The notes beneath the pieces were generated by a model. That model saw nothing but the letters and a program-made list of their open reading frames with translations, ran no database searches and was not told the origin of the DNA. DNA of 64,000 nt from positions 62,001 to 126,000 of the forward strand of contig JAYMGJ010000169.1 in assembly GCA_037178675.1 (NCBI GenBank). Direction: 5' to 3'. The DNA comes from Scleroderma bovista. Its lineage: Eukaryota; Basidiomycota; Agaricomycetes; Boletales; Sclerodermataceae. The position numbers were made by a program, and so were the translations under genes. Shown here one piece after another: positions 21,131 to 32,977 of the stretch. The first letter of the stretch is position 1; every line of letters starts with the position of its first letter.

Positions 21131-23529
21131 ATGCGTCTGATCAACGTAGAGGCCTTTCTTGAAAGGGAGAAATTGATTGGAGAGGGAAAGCGAGTTGACC
21201 CTCGAGCCAAAATCCTCGAGTTCGGTGATGACGAAGTAACAGAGTACGCAATCTTATCCCATCGGTGGATCGAGCAAGAAGTGGATTATAACGAGGTAGT
21301 CGAGCTTGCGAAGATGGGCAAGAAGGAGAGAAGTGAAATTCGCCAGCGTGATGGCTATCGGAAGATCCTCCAGGGCTGCGAGCAGGCGAAGAAGGACGGA
21401 TACAAGTGGTTGTGGGTCGACACTTGCTGTATCGACAAGCGAAGCAGCGCAGAGCTATCAGAGGCCATCAATTCCATGTACCGGTGGTACGAAAACTCAA
21501 GAATATGCTATGCGTACCTCCACGACCTCCCAGGTTCATCCTTTCCCATCGCGAGTGACTATAAAAGGTATCCCGAGTCGAATGGCTGGCCAGAGTGGTT
21601 CTCGCGTGGTTGGACTCTGCAAGAGATGATAGCACCAAGGGACATCCAGTTCTTCAACAAGGATTGGCATCCCATCGGCGACAAGAGGACGCTTTCACTT
21701 ATCTTGGAAGACATCACTCGCGTTCCAAAGCATATACTGAAGGAAGGACTTCCCTCAAATCGTCCGTGCGTTGCCCAAATCATGTCATGGGCTGCCAACC
21801 GGACGACGACTCGAGTGGAGGACAGGGCTTATTCTCTGATGGGTCTGCTGGACGTGAATATGCCGATGTTGTATGGGGAGGGGAAGAAGGCTTTCCACCG
21901 TCTTCAGCTGGAGATCATCCGCACGTCGAACGACCAAAGCATCTTTGCGTGGGGTTGGAACGAGATACAAGTGCGGACTGGCAGTGTCCTTGCAGATAAC
22001 CCGAGCTTCTTCTCGAATTGTGATAAGATGGAACTGATAGGACGAGACGAATTCATCGAATCTCTCATCCCAAAAGAAGAGCTCCTTTCGACTGAGGACG
22101 ATCGATTTGGCACATTCCCCATCACAAATCGCGGCATCCAAATTTGGCTGTTCCTCCGTCCCCTTGTTGGCTCTAACTCAGTCTTCCGAGCCCTACTACC
22201 ATGCCGCAGGCATTCATGGGCTCCACCAGTGGCCATCAATTTGGCTTTGTGGGAATCCAATTACTATCGATTTCCAGGTTCTTTAGGTCGTCAAGGGGGC
22301 CGTCTGCAATTCCGTCAAGTTTATCTCAGATATCAAGGCGCACTGCAATATTACACCTCCACATTCAAAATCGATGACAGTGCAATCACCAAGGAGGGTT
22401 TCAATCCAGATTCGGCTATGTGCCGAGAGGGAATAACTTCCACAGGGAACACGGTCACTCTGAGGAGCACAAATCCTCATTGGGTCAGCTGGGATCCTCA
22501 TTGTGCCATAGGCTATTCTTGCAGTCGAATGTATCATTTCGCAGTGGGCTTTGGACAATGCCTTAACCAGAACTGGATACATGTCGTTTGTAAGGAACCT
22601 AACAGTCCCTTACATGGTTTACTATGGCCCCGCAATTGCTTAATACTCGCCAGAGCGCCAGAACATGCACTGCAGTCCATGAAGAAGGCACGTTTTGGAG
22701 CTGTACGCTGTCAGGTTTACATTGTGCAAACCCGTCTCCCTCGATCAACCTGGATCCTGCAAGCTTCTTGTGTCATGTGGAAGAGCTCTGCGATGTGTGG
22801 AGTTAAGCTTGACGTATTTCAGGATCCCGGTATTGGTAATGTATCAGGTGAATGGATAGGCTTCGATATCGATGTAAGTAGTTCTTTTTTGTGCACGCGC
22901 ATTTTGCGCGCATTACTATCTCATTAATTACTGTTTCAAATACAGGGAACAGACGATCCCGATCGTGATTGGCGGGGTCTCATGATACCCCATTGTCCGA
23001 CTACGCATGATAGCTGTGAGCTACTCGTGCATGGGGCTCCCATGACGTTCTCATGGGCACCCAGGGACATAAAGGTGAGTACACATACCTTTCATACACT
23101 GTTCGAGTCTTACGAGAACAGCTGGGGGACTATGGTCACTTGACAGCCGGGGACTTCTGCTGTGAAGGAAACCTCTTTACAAAGCTGCCACCTTCTTTAG
23201 AGGCAAATATCACCCCGAGGAAACACAAAATATCTGAATGGGGCGAACGCCAGAGAGCGGGCGATGATGTGTGGTACTACCCTGATGATCTCAAGAAATT
23301 ATACAAACCACTTGGCCTGTCGCTTCCGAGTAACGACGACTTCAAATCATTGTTGGTTTCCTTCTCTACTCGACTCACCGACAGATATCTTATCACAAGG
23401 ATTATACAATGTCCCCCTGACCCTCGCCGGCCTGGCTCAGGCGCAACACATTTTTACAACATTGCAAAGCCATTTGTTTGGCACCGAAATGAAGGCGCTG
23501 GCTCTATGGTAGTGGGAGCGATGAGGTGA
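21131..23529 (+). CDS. HET-domain (heterokaryon incompatibility) protein
   Basis: HET domains trigger programmed cell death after fusion of unlike hyphae or during fungal NLR-type immunity. The chosen start (MRLINVEAFLEREK, 21131) is the canonical N-terminus of these proteins; an in-frame upstream methionine also exists. Motifs: EYAILSHRWIEQEVDY (block 1), KWLWVDTCCIDKRSSAELSE followed by AINSMYRWYENSRICYAYLH (block 2), FSRGWTLQEMIAPRDIQFFN (block 3), then VEDRAYSLMGLLDVNMPMLY and GEGKKAFHRLQLEIIR. The domain fills roughly residues 1-270. The rest, about 430 aa, has no known domain. Two 3' introns, one after GFDID (GTAAGT) and one after WAPRDIK (GTGAGT..GAACAG), join in frame to a last exon ending VVGAMR. 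It appears intact although its surroundings are rearranged. Confidence 0.92.
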
Positions 23530-24103
23530 AATGCAGGCTGACCAAGCGAGAGTGAATGGGGTCAAGTTATGAAGCGCCATTTTTTTTTTCTATGGGTAGC
23601 GGATCTGGCTGTCCGTTTATGTATTCTTGCACGTAGAGCATATTTACTGAGGATATGCATGCTGCCTACGGCACGCAACCACTCTTTTTGTCGCCCACTT
23701 CATATTCACATCCACGAACACACCTCACGACTCAATCGACTGAGGAGAGATAACCTAATAGAATGATGTCGTATTCTCGACCCGGAACAAATTTCGCTCG
23801 CTGACTTACCTACAAGACTCCACCAGCACAGCGGAGTTCCGGTGTGCGCAGAATACGCTGGGAGTGTGCGGGCGCAGTGCATTGCGGGGTTCGTTGTACC
23901 CGAAGAACTGGTGCCACCTGCAGACAACGGTGAGGACCTGAAGGCCTGACCATCCAATTCGAGGCTCGGACTCGCAGAAGTTAACGGCAGAAGCGCTGTA
24001 TACCTGGCTGTGCAGTAACCATGTGTGCGACTTGTGCGAAGAGTCGCTAGTGGTCTATGGATAATCGGGCTATTTAACGAGCGGACGAGTGGCGCGTATG
24101 CGC
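23530..24103. other. Spacer between HET gene and TIR element
   Basis: About 570 bp with no gene or strong repeat recognised. Confidence 0.5.
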
Positions 24104-24148
24104 ACTACTATCGCTTACCACTCAGTTTGCCTCCCCACCAGTTGGCCG
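24104..24148 (+). repeat. Left terminal inverted repeat
   Basis: 45-nt inverted repeat matching 24382-24426 without mismatch. The next inner bases (TCACAA) do not match the other end, so the repeat stops sharply. Confidence 0.9.
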
Positions 24149-24381
24149 TCACAAAATGTCACAGAAAGTAACGCATGGTCACCCCAAAGTTTTCAAGTCC
24201 CGTTCGGCGGCATGGCCGTCACAGGCGTGATTCCTCTGTTTGTCACGCTGTTTTTGCTATCTCAACCAATACTCAGTGGATCACTGTCATTCAACTTCGC
24301 AGTACCTAAGGATACATATTTCATGACATGTAGCCATACAGAAAATTTGCTGTTAGGGAAGAAGTCGTCATTTTGAACAAC

Positions 24382-24426
24382 CGGCCAACTGGTGGGGAGG
24401 CAAACTGAGTGGTAAGCGATAGTAGT
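24382..24426 (-). repeat. Right terminal inverted repeat
   Basis: Exact reverse complement of 24104-24148. It ends immediately before the homology block GAGAATGAGTATGTCT. Confidence 0.9.
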
Positions 24427-24427
24427 C

Positions 24428-25220
24428 GAGAATGAGTATGTCTCCTTTGCCCTTGTATCGTGCCTTCCCCGCCTTCACCCAATTAATACTGCACGATACA
24501 ACAATTCATCCCATGCAATAGTCTTCTCGGCGCCACAAGTGTCACAGTCCCTGAAACACCTTCTCTCCTACATCCAACACAGCCCTCCTCGATAACCACA
24601 ACATTGGTGCCCACGCCGCCGCATGTACAACCGCAGCACTCCACTGGCCAGGCTCCACATCATCGCATGAACCCAGGGTACAAAGAAAGGGAGTTAGACC
24701 GCTTGGAGGTAAGTCCTTTTTCAGACGGCCCCTGGTCTCAAAAAGTTACCTGCAGACGACTCAGCGTCATACTGACCCTTGATGCTGTACAGTGCGAAGA
24801 TCTAGCTCCTCGTGGTCACGAACCTAACACCAATGGCCGTCATCATGGGATTACTTTTTTTTTGCTTCCTGCCTGATATTGAATCACATGTTATCGAAGT
24901 TGTGTCGAACGACCAGGGGTGCGTTAGTTTCCAGCTTCGTATATGAACCATTTGTGACAACCGTATGCATGGACGTTGGATTTCGTGTTCACTACCCCCG
25001 TTTTCTGATTTATTTTGGTTTGCGATTGAATACCCGGAAGTAGAAACCTGTGCAAGTTGGGCATGTTAGTTGCCCTGTGTACCCCCGGTCTGCATCTTTG
25101 GACTCATTGTTGTGGCACTTGACACGCTTGTTAATATTTAGGGTCACAAGCGGTCACACTACCTGCCCCGTGACGCCACCATCCATGACGTTCACTCTAT
25201 TGAGAGATGGTTTGGGCCAA
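24428..25220 (+). pseudogene. 5'-truncated copy of the INO80-F-like gene
   Basis: Direct copy of 19409-20215. It keeps the last three exons in recognisable form: LLGATSVTVPETPSLLH, VPTPPHVQPQHSTGQAPHHR, YKERELDRLE and, after the intron, CEDLAPRGHEPNTNGRHHG. The donor GTAAGT and branch/acceptor region CTGTACAG are conserved. The upstream exons with the coiled coil (RYKEKY ... KKLQ) are missing, since the copy starts at the right end of the TIR element. Without a start codon and N-terminus it is most likely a pseudogene, though the residual frames are still open in places. Confidence 0.8.
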
Positions 25221-26102
25221 GGTGAGTTCTCCACACTTTCCGCAAGACGTGACTGCTACAGAAGCGAGCCGCTAGCGAGATAGCCATAGTCATAGAGGTC
25301 TTGCCTAGTGCCAATGTCGTCACTTGATATCGCGGGACGCGATCACTGTTTCTTCAAGTTCTTGGTATTGCATGGCATACACGGACCAATCGTTTTTATG
25401 CCATGCTTGCACAGCACTTGTGCTGACGTTTTCGCTGTTGCATGTTGACCCTGCGTGGCGAACAATTGTGCCCCTGAGAAGTAACACAATTTTCGTCATA
25501 TCGGGAAGTGAGTAGTCACTTGACTATTTGTGAAGTGACCTCCACACCGCTACCATGACTCTTTTGCCACGTTACTGGATTCGAGCCTCATGGTGGAGGT
25601 GACCTACGCGTCATTCTTTTACGTCTTTACAAATAGAACAAGAAAAGGGGTTACCTCTCGACATTGAATGGCCAGCTCAGGGAAGGATCGAGTGGTTGAG
25701 AGTCCGTGAAAGTGAGCAGCTGAGTCGCCTTTGAATCACATGGACATCCAATGATAGCCAATCTTCGGGCGTCTCCGTCACTAATGATGGCTTTTTTGTG
25801 CGACCAAAGGTCATCGTCCTGAGTAATACTTTTTGACCTGTTTTGTGAATGGAATGTTGGAACCCTTTGCCCAGTCACCAAATCTGTGACGATCATAGAC
25901 CCAAACTGGAAGCGCTATCTGTGTATTTGAGTCAGCGAAATTGGCGATCATTGGCCGCCTTATCAATGTGCGGCAGAGAAGCGATGCGGTTACTCACCCC
26001 CGTCGGTGCACAGGAATAGCATGACTCGCTACGTGCCTAGATATTGATGTTCGACGCTTAAAGACTAAGAATTAATCCCCACTGACACCTCCATACCCCA
26101 CC
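25221..26102. other. Spacer with an unidentified minus-strand coding-like fragment
   Basis: No complete gene. On the minus strand about 25930-25655 reads as plausible coding sequence (FGSMIVTDLVTGQRVPTFHS ... DGDARRLAIIGCPC ... SLSWPFNVE) followed by a GTAACC donor. I cannot assign it to a family or extend it either way. It may be another gene fragment. The segment just before 26103 is the promoter of the SDR gene. Confidence 0.35.
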
Positions 26103-27178
26103 ATGCCCTCCATCAACAACGTTAGGTGTATCTTGATCATAGGTTCCACCTCAGGCTTGGGACGAGCCCTTGCACTGAGCATTCTCGATCTGCCTTCCAA
26201 ACCTACAGTCCTGGTCTGTGGCCGCCGTCAAGAAAGACTAGATGAACTAGTATCCTCTTATGGCGCAGATGGGCGTTTGAAAGCCATCAATCTCGATGTG
26301 AACGCTGGACCTGCCACACTGAAATCCGCCATACATGACATCGTCAAGAACTATCCAGATGTATGTTTTGCGATCCTGTATGGGCACGATGATGAGTTTG
26401 ATTTGCCCACCCCAGCTCGATGCAGTTATGTTTTCAAGCGGGGTCCAGTATGAGTTTGATTTCCGCAAGCCTGAGACTGTTGACCTGGATGGTCAGTGAT
26501 AGACGGTGAAATGGCTTCTCGAGGCTAAATCCAACTTCTCAGTTCTGTTGACTGAGTTAAACACCAATTATACATCTGTGGTCACGATGATAACCTTCTT
26601 CCTGCCTCACCTTATTGCACTCGGAGTAGGTGCTTCCACGAATTGCTGGCCTTTTCGATTTGCTTATCCCAATGGTGCAGGAGGCGGGGCGGCCTACTTT
26701 TTTGTACACCATCTCTTCCGGGCTGGCAATGATGACGGCCCCCTGGCTTGCCAATTATTGTGCGACGAAGGCCGCCGTGCATAGTTTGAGTTTGGCACTC
26801 AGCGTATTACTCAAGGAAAAGAATGTGCATGTCGTGGAGATCATACCACCGTAAGTTTCTCTGATAGAAGCCAGCAACAGATGCCTGTATTTGATTTCTA
26901 GGCTTGTCGAATCGGAACTCCATGATGGTAAGCGCCCTTGAACAGCTTCCTCGGTTTCTCCTTTTAACATCGTCGCCAAAGCACAAGGGACTGCAGAGGA
27001 GCTGTCTAAGGTCTGGATGCCGCTGAGCGAGTTCGCCAAACTTACCATGGAGGGACTTGTTACGGAGGCCACTCAGATCCCGATCGGAGTGACAGCTCAA
27101 GCCTATCAAAAATTTGAGGCTGGCAAGATTGAGGCAGCTAATCAAATGTTCCAGCATTACAAAGCTGGGGGCAGGTGA
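26103..27178 (+). CDS. Short-chain dehydrogenase/reductase (DltE-like)
   Basis: A classical SDR oxidoreductase using NAD(P)H; the substrate is unknown. ATG at 26103 (MPSINNVRCILIIGSTSGLG). The Rossmann motif GSTSGLGRALA is present, and VLVCGRRQERLDEL after beta-2 is typical of NADP-binding members. Later exons give LDAVMFSSGVQYEFDFRKPE, ELNTNYTSVVTMITFFLPHL, RPTFLYTISSGLAMMTAPWL and the catalytic NYCATKAAVHSLSLAL (YxxxK). The preceding serine lies in TISSG, and then comes VHVVEIIPP|LVESELHD. The C-terminus is QIPIGVTAQAYQKFEAGKIE ... FQHYKAGGR, with TGA at 27176-27178. Catalytic Ser, Tyr and Lys are all present. About six introns of normal size. Confidence 0.87.
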
Positions 27179-29596
27179 AAAGAAGTCGCTTGGAATAGAT
27201 CGGAGTAGAACTCCGGACTGGCTATTCGTAACCGGCTGTTGATATTTGTTCGTGCAAGCAAGTTTGGAATGCACGCGGTGTCGTCTTATGGTTCATTTCC
27301 AGCAACGGTGGAGGTTGTCAGTCGTGTCATACTAGCGAATTTTGACTGAGATTGAGGACTAAGTCACAGTCATGAAGTCTGGAAAAGCTAAGTAGTTCTC
27401 CAGACGCTGGGATGATTCAGTTGATGCGGCGGAGGTGAAAGAACTTGCGCCTGCTTTCCGCCTTTTCAATGACGAGTTCTACTAGAACTAAAAATGTTAG
27501 TGTTGAGCTGTAAATACAAAGAATCAGTGCTTAGTACTTGGCAGTCTCCCTGGGCGAACAAAGGAAAAAAGAATCTGAAGGACGTTCCATCCAAAGGACG
27601 ATCTGACACGTGATCACGGGGTCGAGAATTAGATTTAGGCATCTGCACCTCAAGCTTGGAGTGGTCTTTCCAAGTACTGCTATATTCCGGGCCCTCCAAT
27701 CGTGACTGTATAGTAGGTTCCCTTTTCACACAGGATCGCTTGAAACCTATCTGGGGTTAGCGTGCGCCTGTGCAGTGGAGTACGTATTTACAGCATTGTA
27801 TGTGCAATATCTGCTGCTGTAGATTCCCAAGGCAGTGACAATTGTACGTGATAAATACACACGTAGCCCAACTATGAGTTGACACCCTGGGCGAATGCGG
27901 CGGGGTGCTATGCCGGTACCCCCTGAGCCAGTACTCCATTCTAGGAGCCTCCTCCGCCGAAATTTACAGATGCGGCCTTGTGTTCTGGAGTTGGCTACAT
28001 TTGTCCGTCCCCGATGGACCGTATTATCTGACCTATTAGTAAGTGCGGGTGCAACTCAGTCGCTCACGTCTGTTTCGCCAGTCGTTTCATCCCAATCTAT
28101 CCCAATCCGGCCCATACAACGAACGTTCGACGTACTCAATTGAGACTTTTCTAGAGATACAGCTCCAGAATGTAGTGGACGTCGGCGCTGGGCGCACTGT
28201 CCTGCCAAGGCGTCATCCTAGGATCAGGGGTGATAACAATGCTGTTTGCGTAAAAAAAAAAAGTTATTTACGTGGCAAACTGGAGATGATGTGGGCTCGG
28301 CAATATTGGTGATGATCTTGATGGGCCGGAGACTACTGGCATGTATGTTTAATTTCCCATCATAACGTTGCTGCAGGCTCCAAAGCCAACGGTACCTTCT
28401 GGCAGCGTGCAGTTAACTGAATTAAATGCTGAGGACGATGACGTCGGATACTCACTTTCCGACGGACGACCGTTTTACTTGGGATGATCGCATGGTCCAT
28501 ATCAAGGATAGTCCATAGGCGGTGCATGTCGGGGGTCATGGTGGCCTTGCATACTTGCTGGTTGGCACTGACCAGGTAGGCGTAACAAAATGCGTTCTTT
28601 TTGCGGGCCTGAGGTCTCGCTTCCGACCCACCTTGAGCACATACTCCTAGCTACTTGTGTGAGCATGGGGTTCCTGTGCCACATACCGCTCAGGAGTGCA
28701 AGAGCCTATCGGTAGGCGAGTCGTGCATGGGGCGGGGAACTGGCTGTCCTGTGTTAAAATCGCAAGTAGAGTTCCTACGGGAAGAACGGCAGTATGATGC
28801 AAACGAGGATATTATCCGAGACTTAGGGTCAGATAGACGCAGGCGGGGGCCATCGACCACTAAATACATTAAAGTGCCAGGGACGGATATGGGACGAGTG
28901 AGGGAGATCGCAGGTGCGTGGTGAACAAGCGAATCCAGACGTACTCGATCATCTGTAACGCAAGTCAGACGGGGAACATGACCTCGCCTTTAAGCATAAG
29001 TAACCGGGGAGGTGTGTCGTATGCATGGATCATGACATAGCCCTGACCACTATGTTAGCACAGATGGGGCGTAGCGCCGTGACGGAGGAAATTATTAGAC
29101 CTTCTCGTACCAGCAAAGGGATGCACGAGATGAGATCTGAAGGGTCAGCACGGTGAGTCCTCGAATGTCGACACGTGGAAGGGTCGTGCGCGGATGGAAG
29201 GCTCGCGGAGATGCGTCGTTGCGGAGAATCCTCGATCAGACGGACGACCAAGTGTACTGGTGGACTGCAGTCGTCGCAATGAAAGTGGATGGGCCAGTAA
29301 ATACACTGAGCGGAGACCGACGACTTGCACGTTTTGATGACGGGTGCGGAACGAGCAGGGCAGTGGTGGAGGGCGACGGGGGATGGACTCGTTGAGGCAC
29401 GGCTGCGTCGAGTCAACAGCAGGGTTCCAAGCTGTAACTTGAAGTGCAAAGAGTCGGGCAGATGCCGTGTGTGCCCGATTTGGCACAACTTGGGAGGAAA
29501 ACGCGACAAAGGGCATGGGGGCAGTGCTGCAACGCTCAGCATTAAAAGTGGTCCGCTCCTCCTCCTCGCCCACCTCCAAACCCCCCAGTCGTGACC
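27179..29596. other. 2.4-kb region without a recognisable gene
   Basis: No exon chain that I trust. Scattered frames include a minus-strand piece at about 28630-28500 (KKNAFCYAYLVSANQQ, KATMTPDMHRLW) that reads like protein but has no neighbours, and a plus-strand piece at 28750-28923. The last 400-500 bp before 29597 should hold the promoter and 5' UTR of the HSF-type gene. No repeats or RNA genes recognised. Confidence 0.45.
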
Positions 29597-32500
29597 ATGG
29601 ACTATGCAGACTACCAGGCCCAGCAGCAGCAGCAGCAATCTCAGTCCCAGCAGCAGCAGCAGCAGCCACAGCAACACCAGCAGTCTCAGTCCTCCCCGCA
29701 ACGCGTCTGGGCCCAGCCCCCACAACTCCTAACTACCGCAAATCAATCTCCGTTTCCCTCCCCCACATCGTCCAGCACGTACTATTTCTCCCACCAGCCA
29801 AGTCGGACGTCGACAGCAGCAGCCAGCCCTACTAACGAGCCGCGCCCCACCACTGCGAACCTTTCGCTCAATATGAGCTCTCTCACCGTCACCTCCCCGA
29901 CTGCGCATTCCCCGATCGGACCCCTTCCACACTCCCAAGGCCAGCAGGGCTCTTTCCAAGACCATGCCCACCATGCTCACCCGCACGCGATCCCCCAACA
30001 TCCTCACCATGCCCATTCGCACTCGCATTCCAGTAGCTCGGCTCTTGGCGTGTCTCCAATCACGCCAGTCTCACCCCAAAACTTCAACTCCCCAGTACAT
30101 TTATCTACGCAACCAGCCTTTACCTTCAATTTCGACGATACCACTGGCGCTGGTCTCTCGCCCAATCCAGATCCACTTACCCAGCGCCGGCTTAGCACCG
30201 GATCCCACAGCACATCCTCGTCTGAACTCGCCGTAGAGAAGAGCGTCCCCCGAAAACGCAGCCTTACCGGCGCCCTCCCCGCCTCTCACTCTGCTGTTGG
30301 TGGCCATCCGATCCATTCGCACTCGCACTCTCATTCATATTCAAACGTCACCTCTGGCGCCCAGGGCTACACCCATGCCCATGGCCATTCACTCCCGCAT
30401 CCAATCATAACCACCACTGCCTCATCCCCTCCACCTCCAGTATCTCCGACCTCCCCGTCCTCATCACATGCGTCCCATTCATTCTCCCTGTCACATTCAC
30501 ACTCACACCCGTCTCTTTCCCAACAATCTGCTTCTCAGTCAACTTCCCATTCTAGCTTTCAGTCCCAACCCCAGTTGGACGTGAACGGTCATGCTTCCGC
30601 CTCGTATGATGAGATGGATGGTCCCAATTCATACATAGTCGATGATGTTTCCGATGACGAGTACGGGACAGCCTTCACTGCCGGATACGGTCTTGGAGGT
30701 CGGTATCACGTTTCTTTCTCCACACTAAGGGCGAATCTGTCGCCAAAAGTTCCCAATGCAATTGCTGACTCTACCAATCAGGTGCGGGTCCCAGCAAGCC
30801 AGGCGCTAACCAGAACGCTACGCAAGCTGTCATGGGGAAACCCATTACCACAAACAATTTTGTGACCAAGCTCTACCAGTATGCAACACCATTCTAACTC
30901 TCAGGATTGCGACCTAACATGATCCTTTGGTTAGAATGATTAACGACACAAAGTCCCAACACTTCATCACGTGGACAGAACACGGTTCAAGGTTCGTTAT
31001 GCCCTTCCCCTCCGCACTTTCTTGGCGAGTTATTGACGTCCAATCATTTATTGTAGTTTCGTTGTGTCCAACGTCGGTGAATTCAGCCGGAATATACTGG
31101 GATCGCATTTTAAACACAATAACGTACGTGTGCCATACCCTCGACCCTTTCACCATCCCCTCTGTCCACTACATGAACACATGAATCTAATTTCATGCCG
31201 ATCGATAGTTTTCGTCCTTCGTCCGCCAGCTAAACATGTATGGGTTCCACAAGATCAATAGGGTAGGTTTCCGTCTTTCTCCACTCGTGTTTTCCTCGTG
31301 CATGGTCTGATTGGTTTTCACTGTTTCATATTTCCACCTCCGCGTTGCTCGGTCCGTATCACCAATTCACACCCTTTCGCAAAACACACTGCCATGGTCA
31401 AATAGACACCACGAGCTCAACGTACATCCTCAAATCCCCAAATATGGGAATTCTCACATCCCAAGTTTCTTCGCGCACGACCTGATCTTTTGGAAGCCAT
31501 TAAACGTAAGGCCCTGGAGCCCGATCCAAGAGAGAGAAGTCGGTGAGAAGCAGGGCATTATTGTTCGATTTCTTGCTTCTCATGTTTCATCCTCAAGTGT
31601 CGAACTTCCCGGTGAAGTTGCTCGTCTCTTATCGGATATGCGCGAAGAGAACCAAGCACTTTGGCGAGCGGTCAAGCAACTCGGTGGACGTATACCTCCA
31701 CATATCGCGAGCACGTTGGGGTCTTCTGGCAACTCCCATTCACATTCTCAGTCACTCTCTCTTCCATCAAGCCAAGGGCAGCACACCATAACTCCTTCCA
31801 GATCATCGAGTAATCTCGGTGATGACACCGATCGAGACGTCGACTGGGAAGACGACGAACCTGGAAGCGGTGGTCCCGGTGGAGGATCCTCGGGCACAGA
31901 TGCATTTGGCGGTCTCAACATGCATACAACAATGGGTGCCCCTTCGCCATTGTCATTAGCTGGCCCATCGCCGTCGTTACATTCGCATTCTCCATCGCTT
32001 CATGCACACTCACCCTCTCCACATCCGCCTTCGCCCTCAGAGGAGTGGCGTCGATGGGCAGAGACAGAAATTTCTAGGGAGAGGAGGCGTGTAGACAAAC
32101 TTGTCAATGTTGTCCGGGCGTTTGTAGAACATGTGAATGTGAGTCCTGGGGCAGGCCCGGGGCAGGGAGGAGGCCTTGGCACGAATGTAGGCACAGGAAA
32201 AGGCGGGGAGGGTGGAGAAGAAGGTAAGTCTAGTTCTGCATCCCACACTTTGACGACTAATGGATTAGTATAACAGTGCTCGCTGTGCTTCTTCGAGACC
32301 TTCACGCACTCTCGCTTGAAAAATCATCCCATCCGTCGTCTCCATCCATATCCCCGCATCCAATGCATTCGTTACAGTTACAGGCACACTCGCCAAACAT
32401 ATTCGTTACTTCACCAACATCACCTTCGCCATTTCCCCCATTGCATGGACCCACCCCCCACCCACACTCCGCCGCTCGAGCCGGCCTTCCGACACTGACG

Positions 32501-32977
32501 ATACCCACTGCACCTGCTTACGCATTGCACACGCCATCGTCTTCGCCCACAGCTGCAGATCTTCCAGGTTCATGCTTCGGACAACGAAGTTTCGGCACAC
32601 GTACCCATAGCCATTCGTCCCAACCCAGCATCACTCTGACACCAGACGACGACAGCGACTCACGTGGCGACTGCAAACGCGCTCGCATGGAGGCTACTGT
32701 TAGTGCCGACGGCAGTTCAAACGTCGGAATGGGAGTGGCTAATAGTGCAGGGGGAGGCGATTTGGATATGACGACTGATTCGGAAGAGGATTCGAAGCTG
32801 CATACACCGGTGTCGCTCACTGGTGCACCTTGTTCGCGTCCGCGAAGCGATTCTACGTCCGTGTGGGCTTCTGGGGGAGATGGAGGCATGTCTGGGAATC
32901 CCAATGGTGGAGGGTCCACAGCAGGCGGCGTTGTTGGCTGGGGACGCGGAAGGAGCGGAAGCGGTTATGGACGGTGA
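29597..32977 (+). CDS. HSF-type transcription factor
   Basis: A nuclear regulator with a heat-shock-factor DNA-binding domain. ATG at 29597 (MDYADYQAQQQQQQ), then about 370 aa of low-complexity Gln-, Ser- and His-rich sequence (HAHPHAIPQHPHHAHSHSHS; HSHSHSHSYSN). The HSF domain is split over small exons: ITTNNFVTKLYQMINDTKSQ, HFITWTEHGSSFVVSNVGEF, SRNILGSHFKHNN, FSSFVRQLNMYGFHKINR and WEFSHPKFLRARPDLLEAIK. The recognition helix (FSSFVRQLNMYGFHK) is intact. Short coiled coils follow (LPGEVARLLSDMREENQALW; EISRERRRVDKLVNVVRAFV), then a Ser/His/Gly-rich tail ending SGSGYGR. The trimerisation heptads are weaker than in canonical Hsf1, so it may be an Sfl1- or Hsf2/3-type paralogue rather than the main heat-shock factor. 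Six or seven introns. Confidence 0.92.

Larger units (their letters stand above)
24104..24426. mobile_element. 323-bp non-autonomous element (MITE-like) with perfect 45-bp terminal inverted repeats
   Basis: The left end 24104-24148 begins ACTACTATCGCTTACCACTC and finishes CCAGTTGGCCG. The right end 24382-24426 is its exact reverse complement (CGGCCAACTGG ... GCGATAGTAGT), 45 of 45 bases. The 233-bp interior has no transposase. Flanks are TATGCGC on the left and CGAGAATG on the right, and I see no convincing target-site duplication. The right end abuts the first base of the duplicated INO80-F-like segment, to within a base or two. Identical TIRs suggest recent activity or recent formation. Confidence 0.85.

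Noticed and set aside
24089..24376. 95-codon frame with a hydrophobic stretch across the TIR element
   Set aside because: It starts outside the element, crosses the left TIR and shows no similarity to a transposase; chance frame.
24103..24427. CACTA-type assignment of the TIR element, since the left end reads CACTACTATC
   Set aside because: The right end reads as GACTACTATC when reverse-complemented, so the leading C is not part of the inverted repeat, and no 2-3-bp target duplication is seen.
25515..25640. Imperfect inverted repeat (GTGACCTCCAC..ACCATGA / TCATGGTGGAGGTGAC)
   Set aside because: Short arms with an insertion in one of them and no element-like context; could be chance or a weak hairpin.
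29030..29725. Long minus-strand open frames opposite the HSF-type gene start (Leu-rich translation)
   Set aside because: They are antisense shadows of CAG/Gln-rich coding sequence, with low-complexity translation and no supporting splice or family evidence.
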